This document shows positions 25,281 through 37,689 of a DNA stretch of 64,000 bases, piece by piece. This stretch comes from JASHVB01 sp035523995 (GTDB lineage Bacteria > Pseudomonadota > Alphaproteobacteria > Acetobacterales > Acetobacteraceae). Position numbers and translations under genes: made by a program. Position 1 is the stretch's first letter. Each line of letters starts with the position of its first letter. The stretch spans positions 38,013-102,012 of the forward strand of contig DATKPQ010000179.1 of NCBI GenBank assembly GCA_035523995.1, in the 5' to 3' direction. The notes beneath the pieces were generated by a model, which was given only the letters and a program-made list of their open reading frames with translations, was not told where the DNA came from and made no database searches.

Positions 25281-27041
25281 ATGACCAGCGTCATCGTGTC
25301 AGTTAATGTCGGACTTCCTCAGGACGTCGCGTGGCAGGGCCGTACTGTTCGGACAGCGGTCTGGAAAACGCCGGTAATCGGGCGGGTTTTCGCCCGCCGG
25401 CTGAATCTCGACGGCGACGGCCAAGGCGACCTCCATGGCCACGGCGGCGAGCAACGCGCGATCATGGTCTACCAGCTCGACTCCTACCGCTACTGGACGA
25501 AACATCTCGGCCGGCCGGATCTCACGCCCGGAAATTTCGGCGAGAACCTCACCGTGGAAGGCCTCGCCGACAACGAGGTCTGCATCGGCGACCGGTTCAG
25601 GATCGGTGGCGCCGTCGTCGAGGTGACTCAGCCGCGCGACACCTGCTATCGGGTCGGCATCAGGCTGAACAACCCGCAGATGGCGGCGCTGCTGGTCGCA
25701 CATCATCGGCCCGGTTTCTACTTCCGCGTCATCGAGGAAGGCGAGATCGGCGCCGGCGACCACGTCGAGAAAGTCGCAGACGGCCCGGAGCATATGACGG
25801 TGGCTGAGATCGATGCGCTGCTATATTCTTCACAGCACCCAGTCGAAGGCTTGCGGCGCGCGATCAGAATTCCAGCACTCAGCGTTGATTGGCAAGGCTC
25901 GATGCAGGCGTTGCTCTCTGCCGCCGAAGCGGGCGGTACGACGGGCAACGCTGGCCTTTCTGGTACGTCGGCGCCGCTTGCGTGGCGGGGCTTCCGTTCG
26001 GCTGCCGTCGTTGCGTCGCACGAGGAAAGCGCGGACGTCCGATCCTTCGAGTTTGCGGCGGAAGATGGGTCGCCGCTGCCGCCGGCGCAGCCCGGCCAAT
26101 ACCTGATGGTCCGCGTGAAGCCGGACCCGGACGCACCCTCCGTGACGCGAAGCTTCTCGCTGTGCGGTCCGCCGGGAAGCCCCACCTATCGGATTGGCGT
26201 CAAGAACGAACATGGCTCCGCCAGCGGTTTCCTCCATCAAAGGGTACGCGAAGGCAGCCGCCTGGAGATCAGCGCGCCGCGTGGTTCGTTCACGCTGACC
26301 CCAGGTGCGACGCCCGTCGTACTGATCAGCGCCGGTGTCGGTGTCACGCCTGTCCTGGCGATGTTATATGCAGCCGCTGCAAAGGCCGGAACGGGTCGGC
26401 CGATCTGGTGGCTGCATGGAGCGCGCGATCGGGCGCACCATTCGTTCGCCAGGGAGGCGAACGATTTGCTCGCGACGCTGCCTGCGTCCCGTCGTTGCAT
26501 CGTTTATAGCCGGCCCGCACCGAAAGACGTGCCCGGACAGGACTTCGATCAAACCGGCCATCTTTCGCCTGATTTGCTGGAAACGTTCGGAGTTCCCCGC
26601 AACGCCGATTTCTATTTGTGCGGTCCGTCGGGATTCCTCGATGAGTTCCAGAAGGGCCTGGCAGCATGGGGCACTCCCTGGCCCAGGGTCCACGTCGAAT
26701 TGTTCGGGGCCGCGCCAACGCGCACACCTGGCATCTCCACCGCTCCCACCGTCTTACCGCATCGTCCAGAGGGCCTCGCAGGTGGCGGACCCCTGGTGAC
26801 ATTCCTGCGTAGCGGTCTCGCCGTTCCATGGGATTCCCGTTTCGGCAGCTTGCTCGAATTCGCGGAAGTTTGTGCCGTTCCCGTGCGTTGGGCCTGCCGA
26901 ACGGGAGTATGCCATAGATGCGAGAGTGGCCTTGTCGAAGGCGAACTCGCCTACGCGCCGGAGCCATTGGATCAGCCGGCCGAAGGCAACGCGCTGATCT
27001 GTTGCTCCGCGCCAAGAACCGCCGTCGCGCTCGACCTTTGA
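25281..27041 (+). CDS. MOSC domain–flavin reductase–[2Fe-2S] ferredoxin fusion
   Basis: Protein of 586 aa joining three functions. Residues ~1–165 are a YiiM-like MOSC molybdenum-cofactor domain with QPRDTCYRV, where Cys122 matches the cofactor-ligating Cys of YiiM; ~165–215 resemble the YiiM three-helix segment. Residues ~235–480 are a ferredoxin-NADP reductase-type FAD/NAD(P) module (RSFSLCG, ISAGVGVTP, FYLCGPSGF). The last ~90 residues are a plant-type [2Fe-2S] domain with CRTGVCHRC and a distant ICC. YiiM needs separate reductases to reduce N-hydroxylated bases; here an electron chain from NAD(P)H to molybdenum appears to be built in, so I infer a self-sufficient N-hydroxy-compound reductase. 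ATG is preceded by GGAGG 4 nt away. The downstream flavoprotein starts 38 bp after the stop and is probably co-transcribed. Confidence 0.88.
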   Translation: MTSVIVSVNVGLPQDVAWQGRTVRTAVWKTPVIGRVFARRLNLDGDGQGDLHGHGGEQRAIMVYQLDSYRYWTKHLGRPDLTPGNFGENLTVEGLADNEVCIGDRFRIGGAVVEVTQPRDTCYRVGIRLNNPQMAALLVAHHRPGFYFRVIEEGEIGAGDHVEKVADGPEHMTVAEIDALLYSSQHPVEGLRRAIRIPALSVDWQGSMQALLSAAEAGGTTGNAGLSGTSAPLAWRGFRSAAVVASHEESADVRSFEFAAEDGSPLPPAQPGQYLMVRVKPDPDAPSVTRSFSLCGPPGSPTYRIGVKNEHGSASGFLHQRVREGSRLEISAPRGSFTLTPGATPVVLISAGVGVTPVLAMLYAAAAKAGTGRPIWWLHGARDRAHHSFAREANDLLATLPASRRCIVYSRPAPKDVPGQDFDQTGHLSPDLLETFGVPRNADFYLCGPSGFLDEFQKGLAAWGTPWPRVHVELFGAAPTRTPGISTAPTVLPHRPEGLAGGGPLVTFLRSGLAVPWDSRFGSLLEFAEVCAVPVRWACRTGVCHRCESGLVEGELAYAPEPLDQPAEGNALICCSAPRTAVALDL

Positions 27042-27079
27042 CGCGTGCCGCTGATCTACTCACGGGGCAGGAGTGTAAG

Positions 27080-28480
27080 ATGACAGAATACGACGCGATC
27101 ATCATCGGAGCAGGCCAGGCAGGCCCAGCTCTGGCGCGGCACATGGCTGGGACGGGTATGCAGGTCGCCATCATCGAACGCGGCCGTTTCGGCGGCACCT
27201 GCGTCAACACCGGCTGCACACCGACGAAAACCCTGGTCGCCAGCGCTTATGCCGCGCACGTGGCCCGCCGCGGTGCCGATTATGGTTTCAGCGCGGGCGA
27301 GGTCAAAGTCGATATGAAGCGCGTCAAGGCGCGCAAGGATTATGTCGTCGGGCTGTCGAATCGCGGGGTGGAGCAATCGCTCAGGAACCTGGAGAATTGC
27401 CGCGTCTATGACGGCCATGCACGGTTCACCTCGCCGCACGAGGTGCAGGTTGGCAGCGAGATCCTGACCTCCGGCCAGATTTTCATCAATGTCGGCGCGC
27501 GTGCCGCGGTGCCCGACATCCCCGGCCTCGAGCAGGTCGAGTACCTCACCAACAGCTCAATGATGGACATCGATTTCCTGCCGCGCCACCTGCTGGTGCT
27601 GGGCGGCAGCTATATCGGCCTGGAATTCGGTCAGATGTATCGGCGGTTCGGCAGCGAGGTCACTGTTGTCACTCACGGACCGCGCCTGGTTCCGCACGAG
27701 GATGAAGACGTGGCGGCGGCCATCGCCGACATCCTGGTGCGGGAAGGCATCACCATTCGGCCCGGCGCGAAATGCCTGCGCATCGGCCAGCAAGGCCACG
27801 ACATCGTCATGACGATCGACTGCGGCGGTGTTTCGGAACTCCGAGGCTCGCACTTGCTTGTCGCAACCGGGCGCCGTCCCAACACGGATGATCTCGGTCT
27901 CGACCGCGCGGGGATCAGGCAGGACGAACATGGCTATATTGTCGTAGATGAGGAGCTGGCCACCTCGGTTCCCGGCATCTGGGCGCTCGGCGACTGCAAT
28001 GGGAAAGGTGCGTTCACCCATACATCGTGGAATGATTACGAAATTGTCGCCGCCAATTTCGCCAATCTGTTCGATGGCGAGGCCAGGCGCGTGACCGACC
28101 GCATCCCCGCCCATGCGCTCTACATCGATCCGCCGTTGGGGCGTGCCGGCATGACCGAGGCGGAGGTTCGCAAGAGCGGCCGCCCGGCTCTGATCGGCAA
28201 AATCGCCATGGAGGATGTGTCCCGCGCCTTCGAAAAAGGCGAGACCGACGGCTTCATGAAGATCCTGGTCGATGCCGAGACCAAGGAAATCCTGGGCGCA
28301 TCGTTCCTGGGCGTCGGCGGCGATGAAGCCATCCACTGCGTGCTCGACGCGATGTACTCGAAGGCGCCTTACACCACGCTCCAGCGCGCGATGCATATTC
28401 ACCCGACAGTCGCGGAATTCATTCCGGCAATGCTCGACGATCTTGTCCCGCTGGCGGGTGCGGGTGCGGGTGCGGGATAG
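27080..28480 (+). CDS. Pyridine nucleotide-disulfide oxidoreductase, mercuric-reductase-like
   Basis: Flavoprotein of 466 aa in the MerA/lipoamide dehydrogenase/glutathione reductase family. Seen: FAD site IIIGAGQAGPALA at the N-terminus, redox-active pair GGTCVNTGCTPTKT, NAD(P) site VLGGSYIGLEFGQ, ATGRRPNTDDLGL, second FAD site GIWALGDCN, and a C-terminal dimer domain with HIHPTVAEFIP holding the catalytic His. It lacks the N-terminal HMA domain and the C-terminal Cys pair of true mercuric reductase, so mercury reduction is not supported; substrate unknown. The start ATG at 27080 follows GGGGCAGGAG. The C-terminus ends in a Gly-Ala tail from a GGTGCG microrepeat. Follows the MOSC fusion gene on the same strand, suggesting a shared redox role (inference). 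Confidence 0.88.
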   Translation: MTEYDAIIIGAGQAGPALARHMAGTGMQVAIIERGRFGGTCVNTGCTPTKTLVASAYAAHVARRGADYGFSAGEVKVDMKRVKARKDYVVGLSNRGVEQSLRNLENCRVYDGHARFTSPHEVQVGSEILTSGQIFINVGARAAVPDIPGLEQVEYLTNSSMMDIDFLPRHLLVLGGSYIGLEFGQMYRRFGSEVTVVTHGPRLVPHEDEDVAAAIADILVREGITIRPGAKCLRIGQQGHDIVMTIDCGGVSELRGSHLLVATGRRPNTDDLGLDRAGIRQDEHGYIVVDEELATSVPGIWALGDCNGKGAFTHTSWNDYEIVAANFANLFDGEARRVTDRIPAHALYIDPPLGRAGMTEAEVRKSGRPALIGKIAMEDVSRAFEKGETDGFMKILVDAETKEILGASFLGVGGDEAIHCVLDAMYSKAPYTTLQRAMHIHPTVAEFIPAMLDDLVPLAGAGAGAG

Positions 28481-28506
28481 ATCACCACAGTCATTCCCCA
28501 CGGACC

Positions 28507-29802
28507 CTAACCCGCCGCCGCCTCACGGCTGGCACGAATTTTCGCCACGCGTCGGCCATCCATTTCCAGAACCTCGAACCGCCAGCCAGCGAACACGATG
28601 CGGTCGCCAATGCGCGGCACGCGGCGCAGCAGCGCCAGCAACAGGCCGGCCAGCGTATGATAGGTGCCCTCGGCGGGCAGATCGGGCAGCACCAGGCGGG
28701 CCTTCGCCTCGTCCACCGGCATCAGGCCATCCAGCACGAAATCGCCTTCGCCGGCGGTTCCATCGCCGCCGGGCTGCACAGCGACATCGGTGGGTTCGCC
28801 GACGATCGCCTCCAGCACATCGGCCGCGGTGACGACGCCTTCCAGGCTGCCGTACTCGTCCAGCACCACGGCCATGCCCAGCGGGTCCAGTTTCAGCCGT
28901 TCCAACGCATCCAGCGCCGTGACGGTGTCGGGCACCACCATCGCCTGACGCAGCGCGGCTGCCACGGAAAGATCGGCGCCGTCCAGGAGGCGGTCCAGCA
29001 GGTCCTTGGCCCGCACGACCCCCACCACGTTGTCCACCGAACCGTCGCACACCACGAACCGCGAATACGGCGCGGCCTTGAGCGTCGCGATCGACTCCTC
29101 TGGCTTGCCGCTGCGGTCGATCCAGACCATCTCGGTGCGCGGTGTCATGATGGCGCGCACCGGCTTGTCCGCCAGGCGCAGCACGCGCTCGATCATGTCG
29201 CGCTCCTCGGCCTCCAGCACGCCCGCCTGTGCGCCCTCGGCGACCAGGGCCTTCAACTCCTCCTCGGTCACGGTTTGCGGCGCGGTGCGTTCCAGGCCGA
29301 ATACGCGCAACACGCCCGACGTCGAGTGCCCCAGCAGCCACACGACCGGCCCGCCGGCACGCGCGAGCCATGCGATCGGGGCCGCCAAGGCCGCCGCGAT
29401 TTGCTCCGGGCGCCGCAATGCAATCTGCTTTGGCGCCAGTTCGCCCAGCACCAGCATCAGATAGGTCGTGACCACCACGACAATCCCCAGCGCCAGCGTG
29501 TTGGAAACCGTCGTCAGCGCCGGGATGCGCGCCAGCCAATGTCCCAGTCGCACCTCGATGTAGGAGCCGCCGAACACACCGGTGAACACGCTGACCAAGG
29601 TCACGCCCACTTGTACGGTGGGCAGGAATCGCTGCGGATCCTCGGCGAGACGGCGGGCCAGGGCGGCGCTGGTGACACCCTTGTGCTCCATCACCGCCAG
29701 GCGGGCCCGGCGCGCTGACACCAGAGCGAGTTCGCCCATGGCGAACACCCCATTCAGCAGGATCAAGAGCAAGATGGTCAGGACTTCCAGAGCGATGCCC
29801 AT
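28507..29802 (-). CDS. CNNM/CorC-family membrane protein with CBS pair (hemolysin-like)
   Basis: Membrane protein of 431 aa. Residues 1–~190 are a DUF21/CNNM domain with about four hydrophobic segments (LEVLTILLLILLNGVFAMGE; VVVVTTYLMLVLGELAPKQIAL). Two CBS domains follow (~205–330; IMTPRTEMVWID, VVLDEYGSLEGVVTAADVLEAIVGE), then a CorC/HlyC transporter-associated domain at the C-terminus. The family is linked to Mg2+/Co2+ transport or efflux; the 'hemolysin' name is historical. It converges on the flavoprotein gene and is divergent from gyrA, with 173 bp between start codons. No strong Shine–Dalgarno is visible. Confidence 0.9.
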   Translation of the reverse strand: MGIALEVLTILLLILLNGVFAMGELALVSARRARLAVMEHKGVTSAALARRLAEDPQRFLPTVQVGVTLVSVFTGVFGGSYIEVRLGHWLARIPALTTVSNTLALGIVVVVTTYLMLVLGELAPKQIALRRPEQIAAALAAPIAWLARAGGPVVWLLGHSTSGVLRVFGLERTAPQTVTEEELKALVAEGAQAGVLEAEERDMIERVLRLADKPVRAIMTPRTEMVWIDRSGKPEESIATLKAAPYSRFVVCDGSVDNVVGVVRAKDLLDRLLDGADLSVAAALRQAMVVPDTVTALDALERLKLDPLGMAVVLDEYGSLEGVVTAADVLEAIVGEPTDVAVQPGGDGTAGEGDFVLDGLMPVDEAKARLVLPDLPAEGTYHTLAGLLLALLRRVPRIGDRIVFAGWRFEVLEMDGRRVAKIRASREAAAG

Positions 29803-29975
29803 GGCGCGCGCATTGTTCCAGGCTGCGGGTTATTCTCCTGGTCTTAGCATGCTCGCGCGCCGCCGGCGCGGCTCGCCCGACCCTCGCTTTCCCGGCGCAA
29901 TTCGGCTAATCATGGCGCAACGCAGCACAGGCCCGAGGGGCCGCGCTTTGCTGACAAAATCGATAGAGTTCCTTA

Positions 29976-32760
<2,785 letters not shown>

Positions 32761-32768
<8 letters not shown>

Positions 32769-33309
32769 GCAACAAAAAAAGGACCGCGAAGCGACAGCGG
32801 GAACCACCAAGCACCGCCGCGTTGGCCTGTATCCCGGCACGTTCGATCCGGTGACAAACGGCCATCTCGACGTGATCGGTCGCGCTGCTCGCTTGCTCGA
32901 CAAACTTGTGGTGGGTGTCGCGAAGAACCCCGGCAAGGGCCCCCTGCTTTCGCTGGAGGAGCGGGTCGAACTGGTGCAGGCAGAGATCGCCAGTATTGCT
33001 TCCCACAACGGCATGACCATCGAGGTCATGCCGTTCGACACCCTGCTGGTTCATTTCGCTCGGACAGTCGGCGCCAGCATGATCGTGCGCGGCCTGCGCG
33101 CAGTGTCGGACTACGACTACGAGATTCAGATGGCCGGCATGAACTACCGCATGGCACCCGACATCGAGACAGTGTTCCTGATGGCGAGCGAGCGGCACCA
33201 GTTCATTGCCTCGCGCCTGGTAAAGGAGGTGGCGATGTTGGGCGGCGATATTTCGTCCTTCGTGCCGCCCCTGACCTTACAGCGCGTGCTGCAACGCATC
33301 CGCGGCTGA
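32761..33309 (+). CDS. coaD: Phosphopantetheine adenylyltransferase
   Basis: 182 aa. Transfers AMP to 4'-phosphopantetheine to give dephospho-CoA, the penultimate step of CoA synthesis; CoA also supplies the arm of NRPS carrier domains. Seen: YPGTFDPVTNGHLDVI with the HxGH-type nucleotidyltransferase motif, RGLRAVSDYDYE, and the late ISSFVPP segment, all standard for CoaD. The first ~18 residues (charged, MAEQQKKD…) are an extension over E. coli CoaD. It overlaps the end of gyrA by 8 bp, so it is probably translated from the gyrA transcript. Confidence 0.96.
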
Positions 33310-33378
33310 ACGCTCATACCAGCCGTGGACACACCAGCCGCTGAAATGCCCGACTGGTCGGCTGGCGGCTGCTCCCCA

Positions 33379-33463
33379 TGTCATTGCGAGCAAGCGAAGC
33401 AATCTCCGCCTAGAGAACGTACGATCGCTCGTTGGAGGTTGCTCCGCTTCGCTCGCAATGACT
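33379..33463. repeat. Palindromic intergenic repeat between coaD and gyrB
   Basis: Left arm from 33379 (TGTCATTGCGAGCAAGCGAA) and right arm ending near 33463 are inverse copies, separated by a ~25-nt loop. It sits between two convergent genes and could end transcription from both sides. Sequence beyond the right arm (CGGCGCGATATGTCAGAG) is matched near 58365. Confidence 0.85.
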
Positions 33464-33491
33464 GTCGGCGCGATATGTCAGAGCCACAACT

Positions 33492-35939
33492 CTAAACGTC
33501 CAGGTTCGCCACCTTCAGCGCGTTGCCGACTATGAATTCCCGACGCGGCTCCACCACGTCGCCCATGAGCGTGGAGAACACCAGAGCCGCATCCTCGACA
33601 TCGCCGACTTTTACCTTCAGCAAGGTGCGCCCGTCCGGATCAAGCGTGGTACGCCCCAGCTCGTCGGCATTCATTTCGCCCAGGCCCTTAAAGCGCTGGA
33701 TGGTCAGGCCGCGGCGCCCGAATGCCATGATACGGTCGAATGCGGCGGCGGGACCGGCGACCTCCACCTCCTGCTGATCCAGCTTCAGCTTCGCGGGCTC
33801 CCCGAACTTCCGGGCGAGCGCGTCGGCGCGGTCGGCCAGCCAGCGTGCTTCGGCGCTGCGCAGCGTGGCGGCATCGAGGAAATGCCGCTCCGGCACGCTG
33901 CGCACGGTGCGCGAAAGCGTGATTCCGCCATCCACCGCCACCACCCAACCGCGTTCGTGAGGCAAGGAAATCGCGTTCAGCCTTGTCACCAGGGACTGCG
34001 CCGCCGCGGTTGCGCGCGCCGCGTCCGGCGTCAGTGCGCCGGCAATCGCGGCTTGCTCCAACAGCGGCACCGGCGCGGCCGCGGAAAGCTGCCGCAACTG
34101 CATGGAGGCCTCGCGCAGCCACACCGCTTCGCGCTGCAGCTCGGCGCCTTGTAACACCGTGCCGTCGGCATAGGTCAGCCGCGCGGAGGCCAGCGCCTTC
34201 TCGAGCAGGAATCGTTCCAAAGCGGGATCGTTCTTGAGATATCGCTCCTCATTGCCGCGCTTGGCGCGATACAGCGGCGGCTGCGCGATATACAAATGCC
34301 CGCGCTCGATGAGTTGCGGCATCTGGCGAAAGAAGAATGTCAGTAACAGCGTGCGGATGTGCGAGCCGTCAACATCCGCGTCCGTCATGATGACGATCTT
34401 GTGGTAGCGCAGCTTGGCGACGTCGAACCCGCCTTGCTCAGGCTCACCGCGACCGATGCCGGTGCCGAGCGCGGTGATCAGCGTGCCGATTTCCTGGCTC
34501 GACAGCATGCGGTCGAAGCGGGCGCGTTCCACGTTGAGGATCTTGCCCTTCAGTGGCAGAATCGCCTGGAACTTGCGATCTCGCCCCTGTTTGGCAGAAC
34601 CACCGGCGCTGTCGCCCTCCACGATGAATAGTTCGCTCTTGGCGGGATCGCGTTCCTGGCAATCCGCCAGCTTGCCCGGCAGCGTCGAAATATCGAGAAC
34701 ACCCTTGCGGCGCGTTAGCTCGCGTGCCTTGCGCGCTGCCTCGCGTGCCGCCGCCGCGTCCATTACCTTCTGCACGACGGATTTGGCTTCCTTCGGGTGC
34801 GTCTCGAACCAGTGCGCCACCGCTTCCGCCACAGCCGCCTGTACCGCCGGCTGCACTTCCGAGCTGACCAGCTTGTCTTTGGTCTGGGAGGAAAATTTCG
34901 GGTCGGGCACCTTCACCGACAGCACCGCGGTCATGCCTTCGCGCATGTCCTCGCCGACGAGCTGCAACTGTTCCTTCTTGCCCATGCCCTCGGCGTATTT
35001 CGTCACCACGCGGGTCAGCGCCTGGCGGAAACCGGCCAGATGCGTGCCCCCGTCGCGCTGCGGGATGTTGTTGGTGAAACACAGCATTGTCTCGTGGTAG
35101 CTGTCGTTCCACGACAGCGCGAACTCGGCGCGCATGCCCTGCGCGTCGACCGGCGCGCGCAAGGTAATCGGCGGCGTGAACACGGCAGTCTTGCCGCGGT
35201 CCAGCCATTCGACGAAGGCGACCAGTCCGCCTTCATAGTGCATGGTCACATCGTGCGGCGGCGTGTGGCGTTCATCGCACAACCGGATGGTGAGGCCGGA
35301 GTTCAGGAATGCCAGCTCGCGGAGCCGCCGTTCCAATTGCGTAAAGTCAAACTCAGTTTTGGTGAACGTCGCCGGGCTGGGCTTGAACGTGACTTCGGTG
35401 CCGGTGTGGTGGTCCGGCGCCGGCGCCACCACGGCGAGCGGCGCCTCCGGGTCGCCGTTGCGAAATCGGATGAAATGCTCCTGGCCGTGGCGCCAGATGC
35501 GCACCTCCATCCACTCCGACAGTGCGTTCACCACCGCCGCGCCGACGCCATGCAGGCCGCCGGAGACCTTGTAGTTGTTCTGGTTGAATTTTCCTCCCGC
35601 GTGCAGCCGGGTCAGCACCACTTCGGCGGCGGAGACGCCTTCTTCCGGGTGGATGTCGGTGGGGATGCCGCGGCCGTCGTCGCGCACGGTCACGGAGCCG
35701 TCGCCGTTCAGGATCAACTCGCAGTGTGTGGCAAAGCCGGCCTGGGCTTCGTCCACCGCGTTGTCGATGATCTCGAACGCCATGTGGTGCAGGCCGGAGC
35801 CATCATCCGTGTCGCCGATATACATCCCCGGCCGGCGCCGGACGGCATCCAGTCCTCGCAGAACCGAGATGGAGGATGCGTCGTAGGCATCGCCGTTTTC
35901 GGGAGTGGAATCGGAAGGCGGCACAATGGGATCGGACAT
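33492..35939 (-). CDS. gyrB: DNA gyrase subunit B
   Basis: ATPase subunit of gyrase, ~815 aa. Seen: RRPGMYIGDTDDGSGLHHM, the ATP-site DDGRGIP and GLHGVG, the TOPRIM EGDSAGGSAKQGRDRKFQAILPLKGK segment, DADVDGSHIRTLLLTF, and IQRFKGLGEMN near the end. It carries the long proteobacterial insert in the C-terminal half. I chose the ATG at 35939 (MSDPIVPPS…); the frame extends to a GTG at 35975 (MHPHKPWES…), and neither has a strong Shine–Dalgarno. Together with gyrA in the same window this completes the gyrase. It follows recF on the same strand, with an unusual 568-bp gap. Confidence 0.96.
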   Translation of the reverse strand: MSDPIVPPSDSTPENGDAYDASSISVLRGLDAVRRRPGMYIGDTDDGSGLHHMAFEIIDNAVDEAQAGFATHCELILNGDGSVTVRDDGRGIPTDIHPEEGVSAAEVVLTRLHAGGKFNQNNYKVSGGLHGVGAAVVNALSEWMEVRIWRHGQEHFIRFRNGDPEAPLAVVAPAPDHHTGTEVTFKPSPATFTKTEFDFTQLERRLRELAFLNSGLTIRLCDERHTPPHDVTMHYEGGLVAFVEWLDRGKTAVFTPPITLRAPVDAQGMRAEFALSWNDSYHETMLCFTNNIPQRDGGTHLAGFRQALTRVVTKYAEGMGKKEQLQLVGEDMREGMTAVLSVKVPDPKFSSQTKDKLVSSEVQPAVQAAVAEAVAHWFETHPKEAKSVVQKVMDAAAAREAARKARELTRRKGVLDISTLPGKLADCQERDPAKSELFIVEGDSAGGSAKQGRDRKFQAILPLKGKILNVERARFDRMLSSQEIGTLITALGTGIGRGEPEQGGFDVAKLRYHKIVIMTDADVDGSHIRTLLLTFFFRQMPQLIERGHLYIAQPPLYRAKRGNEERYLKNDPALERFLLEKALASARLTYADGTVLQGAELQREAVWLREASMQLRQLSAAAPVPLLEQAAIAGALTPDAARATAAAQSLVTRLNAISLPHERGWVVAVDGGITLSRTVRSVPERHFLDAATLRSAEARWLADRADALARKFGEPAKLKLDQQEVEVAGPAAAFDRIMAFGRRGLTIQRFKGLGEMNADELGRTTLDPDGRTLLKVKVGDVEDAALVFSTLMGDVVEPRREFIVGNALKVANLDV

Positions 35940-36507
35940 GCCGGCGGCGGACTCCCAGGGCTTGTGTGGATGCACGTAATATAGCGTTTTCCTGTCTCTT
36001 GGCCCAGAGGGGATACGGCCAGAGGAAGCGACTTTTCCGGCGGATTGCTATGGCAACTCATGCGGCAGTGCGGTGGCGTTGCGTCGTTGGCTGGTGCTTC
36101 GATGACGGGCGCACGTCAGGGGCGCAGATTTTGCTCGCGCAAGTTGGCGAGAGAGGGACGGTTGCGCCGCAACGCCGGCCGTTGGGAGTCCTGAACGGGC
36201 TGATGATGGCGGAGCGCCGGCAACGGTTCGATGCGGGATAGTGCCCTCAGCTGGCTGGTTTATTGCGCGACCTGCCGATCGCGCTCGATCCGGACAGGCT
36301 CCAGGTCAGCCAATCCCTGGGGTCCGATTCAAGTTTTCACCGGGCGGTTCCGGCTGACGGTCTATGGTGCCGCCTATCGGGAGTTGGCCCATCGCAACCA
36401 CCTGGCGTTGGCGGCTCTGAATCAGGATCTATGCAAGGCCAGGGCTTCGCTTGGTGTGGTGATGCCGGGGCAAGCCTGACCTCGCGGCGGTTGCTGACGG
36501 GACAGCG
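35940..36507. other. Gap between gyrB and recF, unassigned
   Basis: Contains the gyrB upstream region and an open frame on the + strand (36231–36479) whose product, about 82 aa with Cys residues early and a helical VYGAAYRELAHRNHLALAALNQ segment, I do not recognise. It has no clear ribosome site. It may be a decayed gene or chance. Confidence 0.4.
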
Positions 36508-37689
36508 TCAAAGACGCACAGGCTCACCTGCAACAACCGCAGCGAAACGGGAGTCCTGGCGCAACATACCGTCGCCGGTTTGCAGGCCTTCCGCCACATC
36601 GGCCAGCGGCAGAAAAGTCTCGGCGTCCGTGCCGGTGATCAGGGTCTGTGCCGGCAGTGCCGCGAGCGCGGCAAACAGCGATTTGCGGCGTTGCGGGTCC
36701 AGGTGGACGGCGGGTTCGTCCAGCAACAGCAGCGGCGCGAACCCGCGTGCCGCCGCCATCACCGCCGCGTGTCCTAGGATGACCCCGATCAGCAGCGCCT
36801 TCTGCTCTCCCGTGCTGGCGAGTGCTGCGGGGGTACCGGAGGCGGCGTCGGTCAGGGCCATGTCGGTGCGGTGCGCACCCAGCGCCGCGGTGCCTGCGGC
36901 CGCATCGCGTGTGCGGCTGGCGGCGAGGCCGTCGCGCAACCAATCCTCCACCGCCACGGCTGGTTCGCTGACGAGACGATCCGCGATGGGGCACACAAGC
37001 CCGATGCGGGCAGCCGGAAACGCGCCCACCGCGCCATGCCCTGGCGCCGCGTTCAATCGTCCGGCCAGGGCCATGCGTGCCGCGGTCGCGGCGACGGCGT
37101 GACGTGCCATCGCATCTTCCAGTCCGGCCAGCCAGGATGGGTCCTGGCGGCCTTCCGCAAGTAACCGATTGCGGCTGCCCATGGCGGCTTCGTAGGCGGC
37201 GATCTCCCGCGCGTGGCCCGGTTCCAGTGCCCAAACCAGGCGGTCCAGGAAGCGGCGACGGCCGGACGGGCCCTCGAGGAACAATCGGTCCATTTGCGGC
37301 GTGAGCCAGACCGCGGCGACGCGGGCGGCGATCTCCGCCTGGCTGCGCGGGGCCGCGCCATCCAGGCGGAAGACGCGGCGGTTGGCAGGATCGGCGGCGG
37401 TGCCGGATTTCAGGCTGTCCGGCGGGGTGCCGGTGCCGATGTCGGTCTCGCCGTCGGCGATGGCGAAGCGGGCGGCGACGGCCCAGCCGTTCAGCGCGCC
37501 ATGGCGCTTCAGGTCGGCGTTGCGGGCATTGCGCAGGCCGCGTCCAGGCACGAGCAGGGAGACGGCTTCCAGCAGGTTGGTCTTGCCGCTGCCATTGGGG
37601 CCGAAAAGGACCGCGATGCGTCCCCGCGGGCGCCAGGTCAGCGCCGCGTAGCTGCGGAAATCGCTCAGCGTCAGGCGCAGCAACTGCAT
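36508..37689 (-). CDS. recF: DNA replication and repair protein RecF
   Basis: 393 aa SMC-like ATPase that loads RecA at gaps with RecO and RecR. Seen: LLRLTLSDFRSYAALTW at the N-terminus, Walker A GPNGSGKTNLLEA, SGRRRFLDRLV, the signature STGEQKALLIGVIL, and Walker B LLLLDEPAVHLDPQRR. In most alphaproteobacteria and enterics recF follows dnaA–dnaN; here neither is present, and recF is followed by gyrB after a long gap. The frame starts with ATG at 37689. Confidence 0.95.
   Translation of the reverse strand: MQLLRLTLSDFRSYAALTWRPRGRIAVLFGPNGSGKTNLLEAVSLLVPGRGLRNARNADLKRHGALNGWAVAARFAIADGETDIGTGTPPDSLKSGTAADPANRRVFRLDGAAPRSQAEIAARVAAVWLTPQMDRLFLEGPSGRRRFLDRLVWALEPGHAREIAAYEAAMGSRNRLLAEGRQDPSWLAGLEDAMARHAVAATAARMALAGRLNAAPGHGAVGAFPAARIGLVCPIADRLVSEPAVAVEDWLRDGLAASRTRDAAAGTAALGAHRTDMALTDAASGTPAALASTGEQKALLIGVILGHAAVMAAARGFAPLLLLDEPAVHLDPQRRKSLFAALAALPAQTLITGTDAETFLPLADVAEGLQTGDGMLRQDSRFAAVVAGEPVRL

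Noticed and set aside
27080..28480. Naming the flavoprotein a mercuric reductase (merA)
   Set aside because: No HMA domain, no C-terminal Cys pair, no mer genes nearby.
28457..28480. GGTGCG microrepeat at the end of the flavoprotein gene as a phase-variation tract
   Set aside because: A 6-bp unit only changes a Gly-Ala tail in frame, so no on/off switching is expected.
28657..29718. 353-codon plus-strand frame
   Set aside because: Antisense to the CNNM/CBS protein gene; His/Gln-rich product without similarity.
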